Below, one piece after another: positions 1 through 8,030 of a DNA stretch of 64,000 nt. Numbering within the stretch: position 1 is the stretch's first letter; each line of letters starts with the position of its first letter. Below the pieces are notes generated by a model, which ran no database searches, had not been told where the DNA came from, and was given only the letters and a program-made list of their open reading frames with translations. Position numbers and translations under genes: made by a program. Origin of the DNA: Sphaerisporangium rufum (GTDB taxonomy: Bacteria > Actinomycetota > Actinomycetes > Streptosporangiales > Streptosporangiaceae); contig NZ_BOOU01000012.1 of NCBI RefSeq assembly GCF_016863395.1, forward strand, positions 1-64,000, read 5' to 3'.

Positions 1-395
1 GGGCGCCGGGGCCTGGTGCGCCCGCTCCGGGCCGGAACGCTCGTCCGATCCTGGCGAGCCGGGTGGCGGGGGCTCGGCCGGCGTCCGGCCGGGAGCGCCG
101 GCCGGCAGTCGTCGGGAGGCGGGCGAGGTCTCGGGGGAGAGGTCGCCGGGCTGTTGAGGGACGCCGCCGGTGGGCCGCATGGGACGCTCCTTCGCTGTCG
201 GTGTGGCAGCAGGAAAGAGCAGCCGGCGGGCCGGCGGAACGCCGAGAGGTGATCGTCGGGCCGGATACGGCGGTGCCGCCCGCCGCCGGCCGCCGCTCTC
301 TGATCGTTTTCACGCCCGGTGGCGGACCGGTGGACCGCGGCCGTCGCCGCAGACCGGGGGGCCGCCGGCATCCGGTCTCACCTGGCGTTCGAGAT
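1..395. other. No supported gene
   Basis: Open frames here are short, Arg/Gly-rich and resemble no family I know, and no ribosome-binding site decides a start. The stretch is probably the intergenic or 3' flank of a gene outside the window plus the promoter region of the ArsR gene that follows. Confidence 0.4.
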
Positions 396-435
396 GTGAG
401 ACTTGACTCTCACGATATATGAGAGAAGACTCTCA
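396..435. promoter_or_regulatory. Two adjacent inverted repeats at the ArsR gene start
   Basis: GTGAGA (396-401) and TCTCAC (408-413) form a perfect 6-bp inverted repeat around CTTGAC. TGAGAG (420-425) and CTCTCA (430-435) form a second one around AAGA. Both lie directly on the start region of the downstream ArsR-family gene, which fits an autoregulatory operator. That a regulator binds here is inference. Confidence 0.5.
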
Positions 436-439
436 CGTC

Positions 440-1048
440 ATGGAGCAGCGAAACCGGATGGGTGACTTCGAGATCACCGACCCCCAGACCATGCGCGCGC
501 TGGCGCACCCGGTGCGGCTGGCGATCCTCGAACGCCTGCAGCGGCACGGCCCGGCGACGGCGACCCAGCTCGCCCCCGACGTGGGCGCGACCCCGTCGGT
601 GACCAGCTGGCATCTCCGGCACCTGGCCGCCTTCGGGCTGGTCCGCGACGCCGAGCCCGGCCCGGACCGCCGCCAGCGGTGGTGGGAGGCGGTGGCGCGC
701 GGCTTCCGGTTCCAGGCACCCGAGGACCCCGACGACGGGGAGGGCTGGTCGGCGGCGAGCGTGCTGACCCGGGAGATGTTCCTGCGGTCCCAGGACCTGC
801 CCGGCCGGTGGGCCGCCGAGGTCGAGCCCGGGCTCGAACCGGCGTGGCGGCGCCTCGCGGGACTGGCCGACACCCGCGTCGTCGTCTCCGCCGAGGAACT
901 CGCCGCCATCGAGGACGCGATCGAGAGCATCCTCGCGCCGTACGTGACGCGCGACCCGGCCGAGCGTCCAGGCGACGGCCGCAGCGTCCGGCTGCTGCGC
1001 TACACCCTGCCGGAGGCCGCCGAGGACCGGACCGGAGGGACGTCATGA
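440..1048 (+). CDS. ArsR-family winged-helix transcriptional regulator
   Basis: A cytoplasmic DNA-binding repressor of about 202 residues. The N-terminal third carries the classic signature DPQTMRALAHPVRLAILERL followed by a winged helix (ATQLAPDV, VTSWHLRHLAAFGLV). The C-terminal half is helical and probably holds the dimer or ligand interface; no CxC metal motif is seen, so metal sensing is unlikely. In-frame ATGs at 419, 440 and 458 all fit; 458 would give the common family N-terminus MGDFEITDP with GGAG upstream. The stop overlaps the start of the MFS transporter (ATGA), so the two form an operon and the regulator probably controls efflux. Confidence 0.88.
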   Translation: MEQRNRMGDFEITDPQTMRALAHPVRLAILERLQRHGPATATQLAPDVGATPSVTSWHLRHLAAFGLVRDAEPGPDRRQRWWEAVARGFRFQAPEDPDDGEGWSAASVLTREMFLRSQDLPGRWAAEVEPGLEPAWRRLAGLADTRVVVSAEELAAIEDAIESILAPYVTRDPAERPGDGRSVRLLRYTLPEAAEDRTGGTS

Positions 1049-2373
1049 AGACCGCCGACCAGACCCCGACCGTTTCGCTGTGGCGCGACCGGCGGTTCCG
1101 CCGGTTCTGGGCCGGCCAGTCGATCTCGCAGTTCGGCGACCGGATCACCGAACTGGCCCTGCCGCTGATCGCCGTGGCCACGCTGCACGCCTCGGCCGAC
1201 CAGGTGGCGTGGCTGACCGCGCTGATCTGGACCCCCAACCTGCTCGCGATCGTGCTCGGCGCCTGGGTCGACCGCCGCGCCCGCAAGCGGGCCCTGATGG
1301 TGCTGGCCGACCTGGTGCGCGCCGCGGTCCTGCTCTCCGTCCCGGTCGCCTACGTGATGGGGGCGGTGACGCTGGGCCAGCTGTACGCCGTGGCGCTGCT
1401 GACCGGTGCCGCCGGGGTGCTGTTCAACACCGCCTATCCGCCGTTCTTCACCCGCCTGGTGCCCCGGTCGTCCTACGTCGACGCGAACAGCAAGCTCAGC
1501 GCCAGCCGCTCGGTGTCCTACGTCGCCGGCCCGGCGATCGGCGGGGCCCTGGTCCAGCTGGTCACCGCGCCCGTCGCCCTCGTCGTGGACGCGCTGACGT
1601 TCCTGGCGTCCGCCGTGCTGGTCGGCCGGGTATCGGTCGACGAGACCCCGGCCGCCCACGACCCGGCGGCGGCCACGCTGCTGCGGCGCGCCCGGGAAGG
1701 GCTGGTGTTCGTGATCCGCCACCCGGTGCTGCGGGCGGGCCTCGGGTGCGCGGCGACCGTCAACTTCTTCACCTTCGTCGCGGGCAGCGGGCTGATCGTG
1801 CTGTTCGCCAGCCGGAATCTCGGCCTGGACGCGGGCGTCATCGGCCTGGCGTTCGGCATCGGCGCCACCGGCTCGCTCCTCGGCGCGGTGCTCGCCCCGA
1901 GGGTCTCGCGACGGATCGGCGTGGGCCGCAGCATCGTCGTGGGCGCCGTGATGTACCCCGCGCCGATCGCCGTCATCGCCGCCGCCACCGCCGACGGCCC
2001 GGTGTGGACCCGCGCCGGAGCCCTGGCCCTGGCCGAGTTCCTGTCCGGCGTCGGTGTCATGCTGTTCGACGTCAACCTCAACTCCCTGCAGGCGGCCGTG
2101 ATCCCCGACGGCATGCGCAGCCGGGTGGCCGGTGCGTTCGGCACGCTCAACTACGGCGTCCGCCCGGTCGGCGCCGTCATCGGCGGCCTGCTCGCCACCT
2201 TCGCCGGCCTGCGGGTGACCCTGCTGGTCGGCGCGGTCGGCGGAGCCCTGTCGCTGCTCTGGCTGCTGCCCTCCCCGATCCCGCGCATCCGCTCCCTGAC
2301 CCCCGACGACCCGGCATTCGCCGCGATCCCCGGCAGGGACGTGACCGGTGACGAGCGGCACGCGCATCCCTGA
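1045..2373 (+). CDS. MFS efflux transporter (MFS_3/EntS-like)
   Basis: A 442-residue integral membrane protein with about twelve hydrophobic helices. It begins with the soluble lead-in SLWRDRRFRRFWAGQSISQFGD typical of the MFS_3 exporter group (macrolide/siderophore-type efflux). The loop WVDRRARKRAL is the MFS motif A. The start is fixed by GGAGGG about 10 bases upstream and by the 4-base overlap with the ArsR gene, which implies translational coupling. Substrate is unknown; drug or toxic metabolite export under ArsR control is the likely role. Confidence 0.88.
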   Translation: MKTADQTPTVSLWRDRRFRRFWAGQSISQFGDRITELALPLIAVATLHASADQVAWLTALIWTPNLLAIVLGAWVDRRARKRALMVLADLVRAAVLLSVPVAYVMGAVTLGQLYAVALLTGAAGVLFNTAYPPFFTRLVPRSSYVDANSKLSASRSVSYVAGPAIGGALVQLVTAPVALVVDALTFLASAVLVGRVSVDETPAAHDPAAATLLRRAREGLVFVIRHPVLRAGLGCAATVNFFTFVAGSGLIVLFASRNLGLDAGVIGLAFGIGATGSLLGAVLAPRVSRRIGVGRSIVVGAVMYPAPIAVIAAATADGPVWTRAGALALAEFLSGVGVMLFDVNLNSLQAAVIPDGMRSRVAGAFGTLNYGVRPVGAVIGGLLATFAGLRVTLLVGAVGGALSLLWLLPSPIPRIRSLTPDDPAFAAIPGRDVTGDERHAHP

Positions 2374-2397
2374 TCGGCAGGGTTCCCCGGGACGGCG

Positions 2398-3006
2398 CTA
2401 GCGCTGATCCAGGTCGATCCGCATCACGACGCGACGGGTGGTCGGGTGGCTGACCTGGTGGAACCCGGCCGCCACGAACGTGTTCCGGGAGCCGACGTTC
2501 ATCTCGCCCCAGGACACGGTCTGCCCGGGGTGGGGGATCATCGGGTATCCCTCGACGGCCTTGGCGCCGCGCGCTCGCGCGTACTCGACGGCCGCCTCGG
2601 CGAGCGGCCGGGTGAGGCCCTGTCCCCGGTAACCGGGGCGGATCGCGAAGCAGACGATCGCCCACACGTCCGGGTCGTCAGGATCCTCGGCCCGGCCGGC
2701 CCACGGCACCGGCGACCCGCGCAGCCGCCGGTAGCCGGCCCGCGGCTCGACGGCGACCCAGCCGACCGGCACCCCGTCCAGGTAGGCGACCATGCCGGTC
2801 GTGCCGTCCGCCTCCGGGTTGCCGCAGTCGGTCTCCGCGCGCAGCCGATGCGCCCGCTCCTCGACCGGCATGGCGTACCAGTCGCGGTCGCCCAGCTTGA
2901 TCCGCCGGCACTGGCACCTGGCCGCGGCGCCCCGCCCGAACACCGCCTGCAGGTCGTCCCAGCTCGCCTCGTTGGCGGGCACCACCGACACTTCGCTCCC
3001 CGGCAT
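2398..3006 (-). CDS. GNAT-family N-acetyltransferase
   Basis: About 202 residues with a GNAT fold. The acetyl-CoA-binding motif A is visible as IRPGYRGQGLTRPLAEAAVEYARARG, preceded by a conserved beta strand (VWAIVCFAI). The N-terminal part has a CQCRR stretch and a Trp/Tyr segment seen in actinobacterial GNAT proteins that end with a Phe-His-x-Val-Ser strand. The substrate cannot be told. A longer reading from 3036 is possible, but the ATG at 3006 begins a more normal N-terminus. It stands alone, convergent with the MFS gene. Confidence 0.8.
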   Translation of the reverse strand: MPGSEVSVVPANEASWDDLQAVFGRGAAARCQCRRIKLGDRDWYAMPVEERAHRLRAETDCGNPEADGTTGMVAYLDGVPVGWVAVEPRAGYRRLRGSPVPWAGRAEDPDDPDVWAIVCFAIRPGYRGQGLTRPLAEAAVEYARARGAKAVEGYPMIPHPGQTVSWGEMNVGSRNTFVAAGFHQVSHPTTRRVVMRIDLDQR

Positions 3007-3206
3007 AGGCAGCACCCAAGCACACCCCCCTGACATTACCTACCGCACCAGCATCATGGTCGCCCAATGTAGTCGGGCTGCTACGATCGGGTTTCGTCGG
3101 TGAAGGGCGTAGCGATTGGAGTATCGACGTCCGGCACCCAGGGCAGATCCAGAAGGCGGGCCGCGGCCAGGGATCTTCGCGACTCGTGGAAAGGGCGGGA
3201 CAGGTG

Positions 3207-3893
3207 ATGGGCGGGCTCCGGGTTCTTGATCGGCGGGTCATGAGTGCGCGTGCTGCGGCTCGTCAGCTTCGCATACCGCCGACCACCTTGATCCACTGGT
3301 TGGAAGGCGAGGAGCGGCAGGGCCGTTTCCATCCGCCGGTGCTCCGGGAGGAGCCGACCGGCAGTCACGATGTGACCTGGGGTGAGATGGTCGAGGCCCG
3401 CTACCTGCGCGCGTATCGCGGGCGCAATGTGTCGATGCAACGATTGCGGCCACTGATCGCCGGCCTGCGCCGGGAGTTCGGCGTACCGTATCCATTGGCG
3501 CACTTCACGCCGTTCGTCGACAGCCGGCACCGGTTCCTGCTGGAGATTCAGGATCGGCTCGATATCCCAGCCGGACTCCGGATGGTGTACCAGGTCGGTG
3601 ACGGCCAACTCGTGCTGGACAACCGCGTCCTCGACTTCCTGGACCAGATCGACTTCAGCGAGACGGCCGATCGGGAGGCTCGGCGAATCCACCCGCTGGG
3701 GCGGAACTCGCCGGTGGTGATCGATCCGCTGCTCTCGTCTGGAGCCGCCACCGTGCAGGGAGTTCGTACCGAGATCCTTGCCGAGCTCGCCGATGCGCAG
3801 GTCCCGGTGGAGGAGATCGCCGAAGATTTCCAGCTCCCGATCTCGGCGGTCAAGGCGGCGCTCGCCTGGGAATGGCAGCCGGATGCCGCCTGA
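3207..3893 (+). CDS. VapB45-like DUF433 antitoxin
   Basis: A 228-residue protein with an N-terminal MerR-like helix-turn-helix (SARAAARQLRIPPTTLIHWLEG) and a C-terminal DUF433 domain (about residues 165-225: VVIDPLLSSGAATVQGVRT, then PVEEIAEDFQLPISAVKAAL). DUF433 proteins are antitoxins of PIN-like toxins; the best parallel I know is Rv2018/VapB45 of M. tuberculosis, of similar length. The PIN-like gene follows 6 bases downstream. The start at 3207 is chosen for the upstream AAAGGGCGGG; a GTG at 3186 would add seven residues. The pair probably represses itself. Confidence 0.75.
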   Translation: MGGLRVLDRRVMSARAAARQLRIPPTTLIHWLEGEERQGRFHPPVLREEPTGSHDVTWGEMVEARYLRAYRGRNVSMQRLRPLIAGLRREFGVPYPLAHFTPFVDSRHRFLLEIQDRLDIPAGLRMVYQVGDGQLVLDNRVLDFLDQIDFSETADREARRIHPLGRNSPVVIDPLLSSGAATVQGVRTEILAELADAQVPVEEIAEDFQLPISAVKAALAWEWQPDAA

Positions 3894-3899
3894 CGTCCC

Positions 3900-4337
3900 A
3901 TGAAGCACGTCACGGCGCGCTGGTACATCGACGCGGACGCTCTAGGTTTAGCCCACGTTCTGATACGTGCTCGACGGGACGTGACGTTCTGCGGTGATGA
4001 CGGGCAACGCCACCACAAGTCGTGGACTCTGGCGCCCTGTCTGGTCCAGGACACGGCCACCCCGGACGACGTCTGGATCCCGCGAGTCGCCGGAGCCGGG
4101 CTGGCGATCATCACCCGCGACAAGCACATCTCGATGCGGACGGCGGAGAAGAACGCTGTCCTGGCGGCTCGCGCCAGGATGTTCGCGATCACTTCGGACG
4201 AGAGTCTCGACGCGTGGGGGATGCTCGAGGTCATCGTGACCCAATGGCGTCACATCGAGAAGGCGGCGACCAGGCCGGGGCCGTACATCTACGCGGTGAC
4301 CCGTTCGGGCATCAGAGAAATCGCCTTGACCTCGTAA
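3900..4337 (+). CDS. VapC45-like PIN-domain toxin
   Basis: A 145-residue PIN-like protein. The first acidic residues are in WYIDADALGLAHVL, a second acidic region is FCGDDG, and a third is the strand LAIITRDKHISMR, matching the PIN-like subgroup that pairs with DUF433 antitoxins (Rv2019/VapC45 type). Such toxins are expected to be metal-dependent ribonucleases acting on RNA involved in translation. The gene directly follows its presumed antitoxin, so the two are cotranscribed. The target RNA is unknown. Confidence 0.75.
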   Translation: MKHVTARWYIDADALGLAHVLIRARRDVTFCGDDGQRHHKSWTLAPCLVQDTATPDDVWIPRVAGAGLAIITRDKHISMRTAEKNAVLAARARMFAITSDESLDAWGMLEVIVTQWRHIEKAATRPGPYIYAVTRSGIREIALTS

Positions 4338-4577
4338 GCGGCGGATCAGGCGCGGTCGTCGCCCACGCCGGTGCCGGCCACGGCCGGGCGCCGCGTCAGC
4401 TCCTCGGCCCGGCCGGCTCCCTGCTGCACAGCTGACCGCTCGGGCGGCCGACCTCGCCCTGGGCAACGGGATCGGCCACGTGCCGGTGGCGGAGGACTCC
4501 CGGCAGGGCGCGCCCGAGTAGACGGGTACGCGGCGGCGGTGGGCCATGGGCCGGCGGATGCCGGAAGAGAAGGACGG

Positions 4578-5285
4578 TCACTCCTCGATGGCACCGCCGA
4601 CGGAGCGCAGGTGCTCGCGGAAGGTCAGTGCGGGGTTCTCGCGGCGCCGGGCGAGATAGGCGGCGAAGTCCACCTGTTCGCGCAGCGAGACGCCGGCCAG
4701 GATCCGCTCGGCCTGGCGCCGCTCGGTGTCGCGGATGTTCTCCGCGAGCGCGAGCAGGTCGGCCAGGCCGGCGGCCGGGACGAAGATGACGCCGTCGTCG
4801 TCGCCCAGCACGACGTCGTCGCCGCTGACCGTCCATTCGCCCACGGTGGCCGACGCCAGTGCGTCCGCCGGCCGGTCGTCCAGGCGCTGCGGGCCGGCCG
4901 GCAGGGATCCGAGGCTGAAGACGGGCAGCCCGATCCGCCGGATGTCGGCCGTGTCGCGGTGCAGGCCCCAGATCACGATGCCCGACACTCCGGCGGCCCC
5001 GGCCTCCAGGGCCGCCAGGTCGCCGACGCAGGCCTCGTCGAGCCGCCCGCCGTTGTCGACCACCAGCACGTCGCCGGCTTCGGCTCCCTCGAACGCCTCC
5101 AGGAACACGTCCACGCTGCCGACGTGCCGGGCGGGGAGCACCCGTCCGGCCACCCGGCCGCCCGGCACCGCGGCCCGCAGGGCCGGGGGAGCACATCGCA
5201 CCGGGACCTTCGCCCGGACGCAGGCGTCCGCCAGGTGCGCGGTGGTCAGGGCCGCGAACCGCTGCCGCAACGCGTGGTGGTCCAT
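4578..5285 (-). CDS. RraA-family protein (HMG/CHA aldolase-like)
   Basis: A 235-residue member of the RraA/demethylmenaquinone methyltransferase-like fold. The core is intact: GDVLVVDNGGRLDEACVGD, then GVSGIVIWGLHRDTADIRRI with the catalytic Arg-Asp, and GDDVVLGDDDGVIFVP. Members are class II, metal-dependent 4-hydroxy-4-methyl-2-oxoglutarate or 4-carboxy-4-hydroxy-2-oxoadipate aldolases and oxaloacetate decarboxylases. The true RraA RNase E inhibitor is shorter, so an aldolase/decarboxylase role is favoured. The gene lies about 115 bases downstream of the CoA-binding gene, probably the end of a ROK-led operon. Confidence 0.8.
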   Translation of the reverse strand: MDHHALRQRFAALTTAHLADACVRAKVPVRCAPPALRAAVPGGRVAGRVLPARHVGSVDVFLEAFEGAEAGDVLVVDNGGRLDEACVGDLAALEAGAAGVSGIVIWGLHRDTADIRRIGLPVFSLGSLPAGPQRLDDRPADALASATVGEWTVSGDDVVLGDDDGVIFVPAAGLADLLALAENIRDTERRQAERILAGVSLREQVDFAAYLARRRENPALTFREHLRSVGGAIEE

Positions 5286-5402
5286 GGGCTCTCCTACTGG
5301 TCGTGTAGTTCAAGGGTCGGCGGCGCCGGCGTGCCGGTCACGGGGCGGCGGTGCTGGGCGGATTGGTGGAGGGTCGGCGGTGCCGGGCCTGCCGGTGGCG
5401 GG

Positions 5403-5957
5403 TCAGCGGCGCAGGGCCCATTCGACGGCGGGGCAGCGGTCCATGACGACGGCGAGGCCGGCCGCCGCGGCCCGCTCGGCGGCGGCCGGGTCGACCACGC
5501 CGAGCGGCAGCCATACCGCGCCCGCGCCGGCGGCGATGGCCTCGTCCACCACCTGGCCGGCGAACTCCGACCGCCGGTACACCCCGACGACGTCCATCCG
5601 GTCCGGCACGTCGGCCAGGGAGGCGTATCCCAGCTCGCCCAGCACGGTCTCGGCGGCCGGGTGCACCGGGATGATCCGCCGGCCGCGCAACTGCAGCAGC
5701 CGGGCCTGGTCGTACGCGGTGCGCGAGGGGTCGTCCCGTAGGCCGACGAAGGCCCAGGTCTTCGACTCGTCGAGCAGCCGGCTGATGACCCGCGGGTCGG
5801 CGAAACGATCGTCCACGTCCTGCCCAACGCGCTCGGTGCCGCGGAGCTTCCCGGCCGGGCCGCAGACCCTGGCATCGGTTCCGGGCCTGGGGCGGTGCCG
5901 GCTCCTCGCGTCGACCCCGGTGTTCCGGGTGTCGACTCCGGCCGGGGAGGGTGTCAC
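5403..5957 (-). CDS. CoA-binding protein (CoA_binding_2, YccU-like)
   Basis: The last 135 or so residues form a Rossmann-like CoA-binding domain: ISRLLDESKTWAFVGLRDD, RGRRIIPVHP, and the C-terminal DRCPAVEW that is the family hallmark. The first 45 residues are Arg/Pro-rich and unlike the family, so the real start could be the GTG at 5816, giving about 137 residues. The longer reading starts with a GTG that overlaps the ROK stop (GTGA), which suggests translational coupling. Function of this family is not firmly established. Confidence 0.72.
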   Translation of the reverse strand: MTPSPAGVDTRNTGVDARSRHRPRPGTDARVCGPAGKLRGTERVGQDVDDRFADPRVISRLLDESKTWAFVGLRDDPSRTAYDQARLLQLRGRRIIPVHPAAETVLGELGYASLADVPDRMDVVGVYRRSEFAGQVVDEAIAAGAGAVWLPLGVVDPAAAERAAAAGLAVVMDRCPAVEWALRR

Positions 5958-7192
5958 GGGCTCACCGGGTCGCGCCGGCCGGCCGGGGTCAGCCGGGCGA
6001 GGGCGTCGAGGGGGTCGGCCAGCAGGCCGGCGAAGGCGAGTTCGGCGGCGCCGACCAGGGTGGCGTCGTCGCCGAGAGCCGAGGTGCGCAGCCGTACCCG
6101 TTCCCGGGAGATCGCCAGGACGTTGGCGGCCACCCGGGCGTGCACCTGCGCCGCGGCGCGGGGGTAGACCTCGCGCAGCATGCCACCGAAGATCACCAGG
6201 CCGGGGTTGAAGAGGTTGATCAGGTTGGCCACTCCGATGCCGAGCCAGTCGCCGATCCGCCGCACCGCCTCCCGCGCGGCGACGTCACCGCGGCCGGCGG
6301 CCCGGACCACCGCCCGCACCCCGTCCCGGCCGGACAGCTCGGCGGTCCGGCCGGCGGCGTCGATGAGGGCCTGCTCGCCGACCTCCGCCTCCAGGCAGCC
6401 GCGCGAGCCGCACCCGCAGGGGCGCCCGTCGTAGGGGTTGACCATCATGTGCCCGAGTTCGCAGCCGTACCCGCCGTCACCGTCCAGCAGCTTGCCGCCG
6501 ACGATGATCCCGCCGCCCACGCCGACGTCCCCGTGCAGGTAGACCAGGTTCTGGAAGCCCACGCCCGCGCCGCGCTGGTGTTCGGCCAGCGCGCCCAGAT
6601 GGGCCTCGTTGCCGACCGCGACCGGCAGGCCGAGGCCCAGGCGGAAGGCGAGTTCGGTGCCGAAGGCCTGGTCAACCCAGCCCATGTTCGGCCCGAAACG
6701 CACCATCCCGTCGTCCCGCCGGATCATGCCGCAGTACGCGGCGCCGGCTCCCGCGCACTGTGATCCGGCACCCGCTTCGCGGTGCAGCCGGCGGGCGAAC
6801 CCGGCGAGCACCCCGACCACCTCGTGGACGTCGGCACCGGCGCGCCGCCGGGCCGCCTCCCGGCGGTCCAGGATCCGCCCGCCCAGCCCGACCCGGGCGG
6901 CGATCAGCCGGTCCACCCGGACGTCGAAGGCCAGCACGTACACCCGCTCGGACTCCGGCCGGACCACCAGGGACGGCCGCCCCGCCTTGCCGGTGTCGGT
7001 GGGAAGCTCCTCGCGGACCAGGCCGGCCGCGGTGAGGTCGGCGGTCAGCCCCTTGATGGTGCTGCGGTTCAGCCCCAGCCGGTCGGCGAGGGCGGCGCGG
7101 GAGGCCGGGCCGCCCAGGTGCACCTGCCGGAGCAGGGCGCTCAGATTGGACCGGCGAATCTCCTCCTGGGATCGGCCGGCTCTCATCATCAT
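5954..7192 (-). CDS. ROK-family transcriptional regulator
   Basis: 412 residues. An N-terminal winged helix (about residues 15-70: PASRAALADRLGLNRSTIKGLTADLTAAGLV) is joined to a ROK sugar-kinase-like domain. The ROK zinc motif is intact as CGCGSRGCLE, and the ligand half carries GHMMVNPYDGRPC. Such proteins are sugar-responsive repressors (XylR/NagC type). Three ATG codons open the gene; the first is preceded by AGGA. It leads the operon with the CoA-binding and RraA-like genes, which suggests control of a small carbohydrate or aromatic-acid pathway; the effector is unknown. Confidence 0.87.
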   Translation of the reverse strand: MMMRAGRSQEEIRRSNLSALLRQVHLGGPASRAALADRLGLNRSTIKGLTADLTAAGLVREELPTDTGKAGRPSLVVRPESERVYVLAFDVRVDRLIAARVGLGGRILDRREAARRRAGADVHEVVGVLAGFARRLHREAGAGSQCAGAGAAYCGMIRRDDGMVRFGPNMGWVDQAFGTELAFRLGLGLPVAVGNEAHLGALAEHQRGAGVGFQNLVYLHGDVGVGGGIIVGGKLLDGDGGYGCELGHMMVNPYDGRPCGCGSRGCLEAEVGEQALIDAAGRTAELSGRDGVRAVVRAAGRGDVAAREAVRRIGDWLGIGVANLINLFNPGLVIFGGMLREVYPRAAAQVHARVAANVLAISRERVRLRTSALGDDATLVGAAELAFAGLLADPLDALARLTPAGRRDPVSP

Positions 7193-7316
7193 GGGGATCC
7201 TGACGACTCGGGGTTGTCATTCACGCGCGGCGACGGTGGCGCCGGGCCGGCCGTGGCACCGCGAACGGCGCACGGTCCCTCCAACGGACGATATATCAAC
7301 GACGGCCGTCTGCCGA

Positions 7317-7949
7317 TCAACCTGAGCCGGGGGGACCACCTGGCCGGTTCTCGGGCGGCTCGGCGGCCACCGACCCGAGCAGGCGCGCCGCCTCGGCCGC
7401 CACCGCCGGGAGGGCGCCGGCCGGGTCGCCGGCCCGGGCGAGCAGCATGCCGGCCTCGCACAGCGCGCCGAACATGAGCTGGGCGCGGACGAGCGGGTCG
7501 CCGCCGGCCATCCGCCCGTCCGCGATCGCCGCCCCGATGCCCGCGGTGAGGACGCGCAGCGTGTGCTCGCGCTCGATCTCGCGGACCGTCTCCCAGCCGA
7601 GGACGGCCGGGCCGTCCAGCAGCACGACCTGCCGGAACGTGGGGTCCAGGCAGTGCTCCAGGAAGGTGAGGCAGCCGCGCAGCAGGGCCGACCACGAGTC
7701 GGGTTCGGCGGCGGCGGCCTGCTCCAGCCGGGCCGAGATCCGCCGCTGTTCGTGGACGAACACCGCGCGGAACAGCGCCGCCTTGTTCTGGAAGTGGTGG
7801 TAGGCGGCGCCCTTGGTGACGCCGCCGGCGGCGGCCACCGCGTCGATCCCGGTGGCGGCGTAGCCGTCCCGCCCGAACAGCTCCCGCGCCGCGGCGACCA
7901 GGGCGGCCGTCGTCCGGTCGGTTCGCTCGGTCTGGGTGCGGCGCGGCAT
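7317..7949 (-). CDS. TetR-family transcriptional repressor
   Basis: 210 residues with a canonical TetR helix-turn-helix (about residues 13-60: ALVAAARELFGRDGYAATGI, GVTKGAAYHHFQNKAALF) and a helical ligand-binding C-terminus. The start ATG follows AAGGGGAG. It is divergent from the saccharopine-dehydrogenase-like gene, and a perfect 14-bp palindrome lies in the shared intergenic region, so it probably represses both itself and the divergent genes. The inducer is unknown. Confidence 0.9.
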   Translation of the reverse strand: MPRRTQTERTDRTTAALVAAARELFGRDGYAATGIDAVAAAGGVTKGAAYHHFQNKAALFRAVFVHEQRRISARLEQAAAAEPDSWSALLRGCLTFLEHCLDPTFRQVVLLDGPAVLGWETVREIEREHTLRVLTAGIGAAIADGRMAGGDPLVRAQLMFGALCEAGMLLARAGDPAGALPAVAAEAARLLGSVAAEPPENRPGGPPGSG

Positions 7950-7959
7950 GGCACTCCCC

Positions 7960-7991
7960 TTGACAGTTCGATCATGCCGAACATATGTTCG
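7960..7991. promoter_or_regulatory. Divergent promoter with TetR-type palindrome
   Basis: On the + strand TTGACA (7960-7965) and TATGTT (7984-7989) are 18 bases apart and fit a sigma-70 promoter for the reductase gene. The perfect palindrome CGAACATATGTTCG (7978-7991) overlaps the -10 element, and a further GTTCG (7966-7970) extends the pattern. The position suits repression by the adjacent TetR protein; binding is inferred. Confidence 0.6.
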
Positions 7992-8030
7992 ATCCTCGGT
8001 TACATACTCTCGGTATGGAAGTGAGCCGTC

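Noticed and set aside
1-420. Overlapping plus-strand frames before the ArsR gene
   Set aside because: All are Arg/Gly-rich, mutually overlapping and without family resemblance, as expected for random open frames at this GC content.
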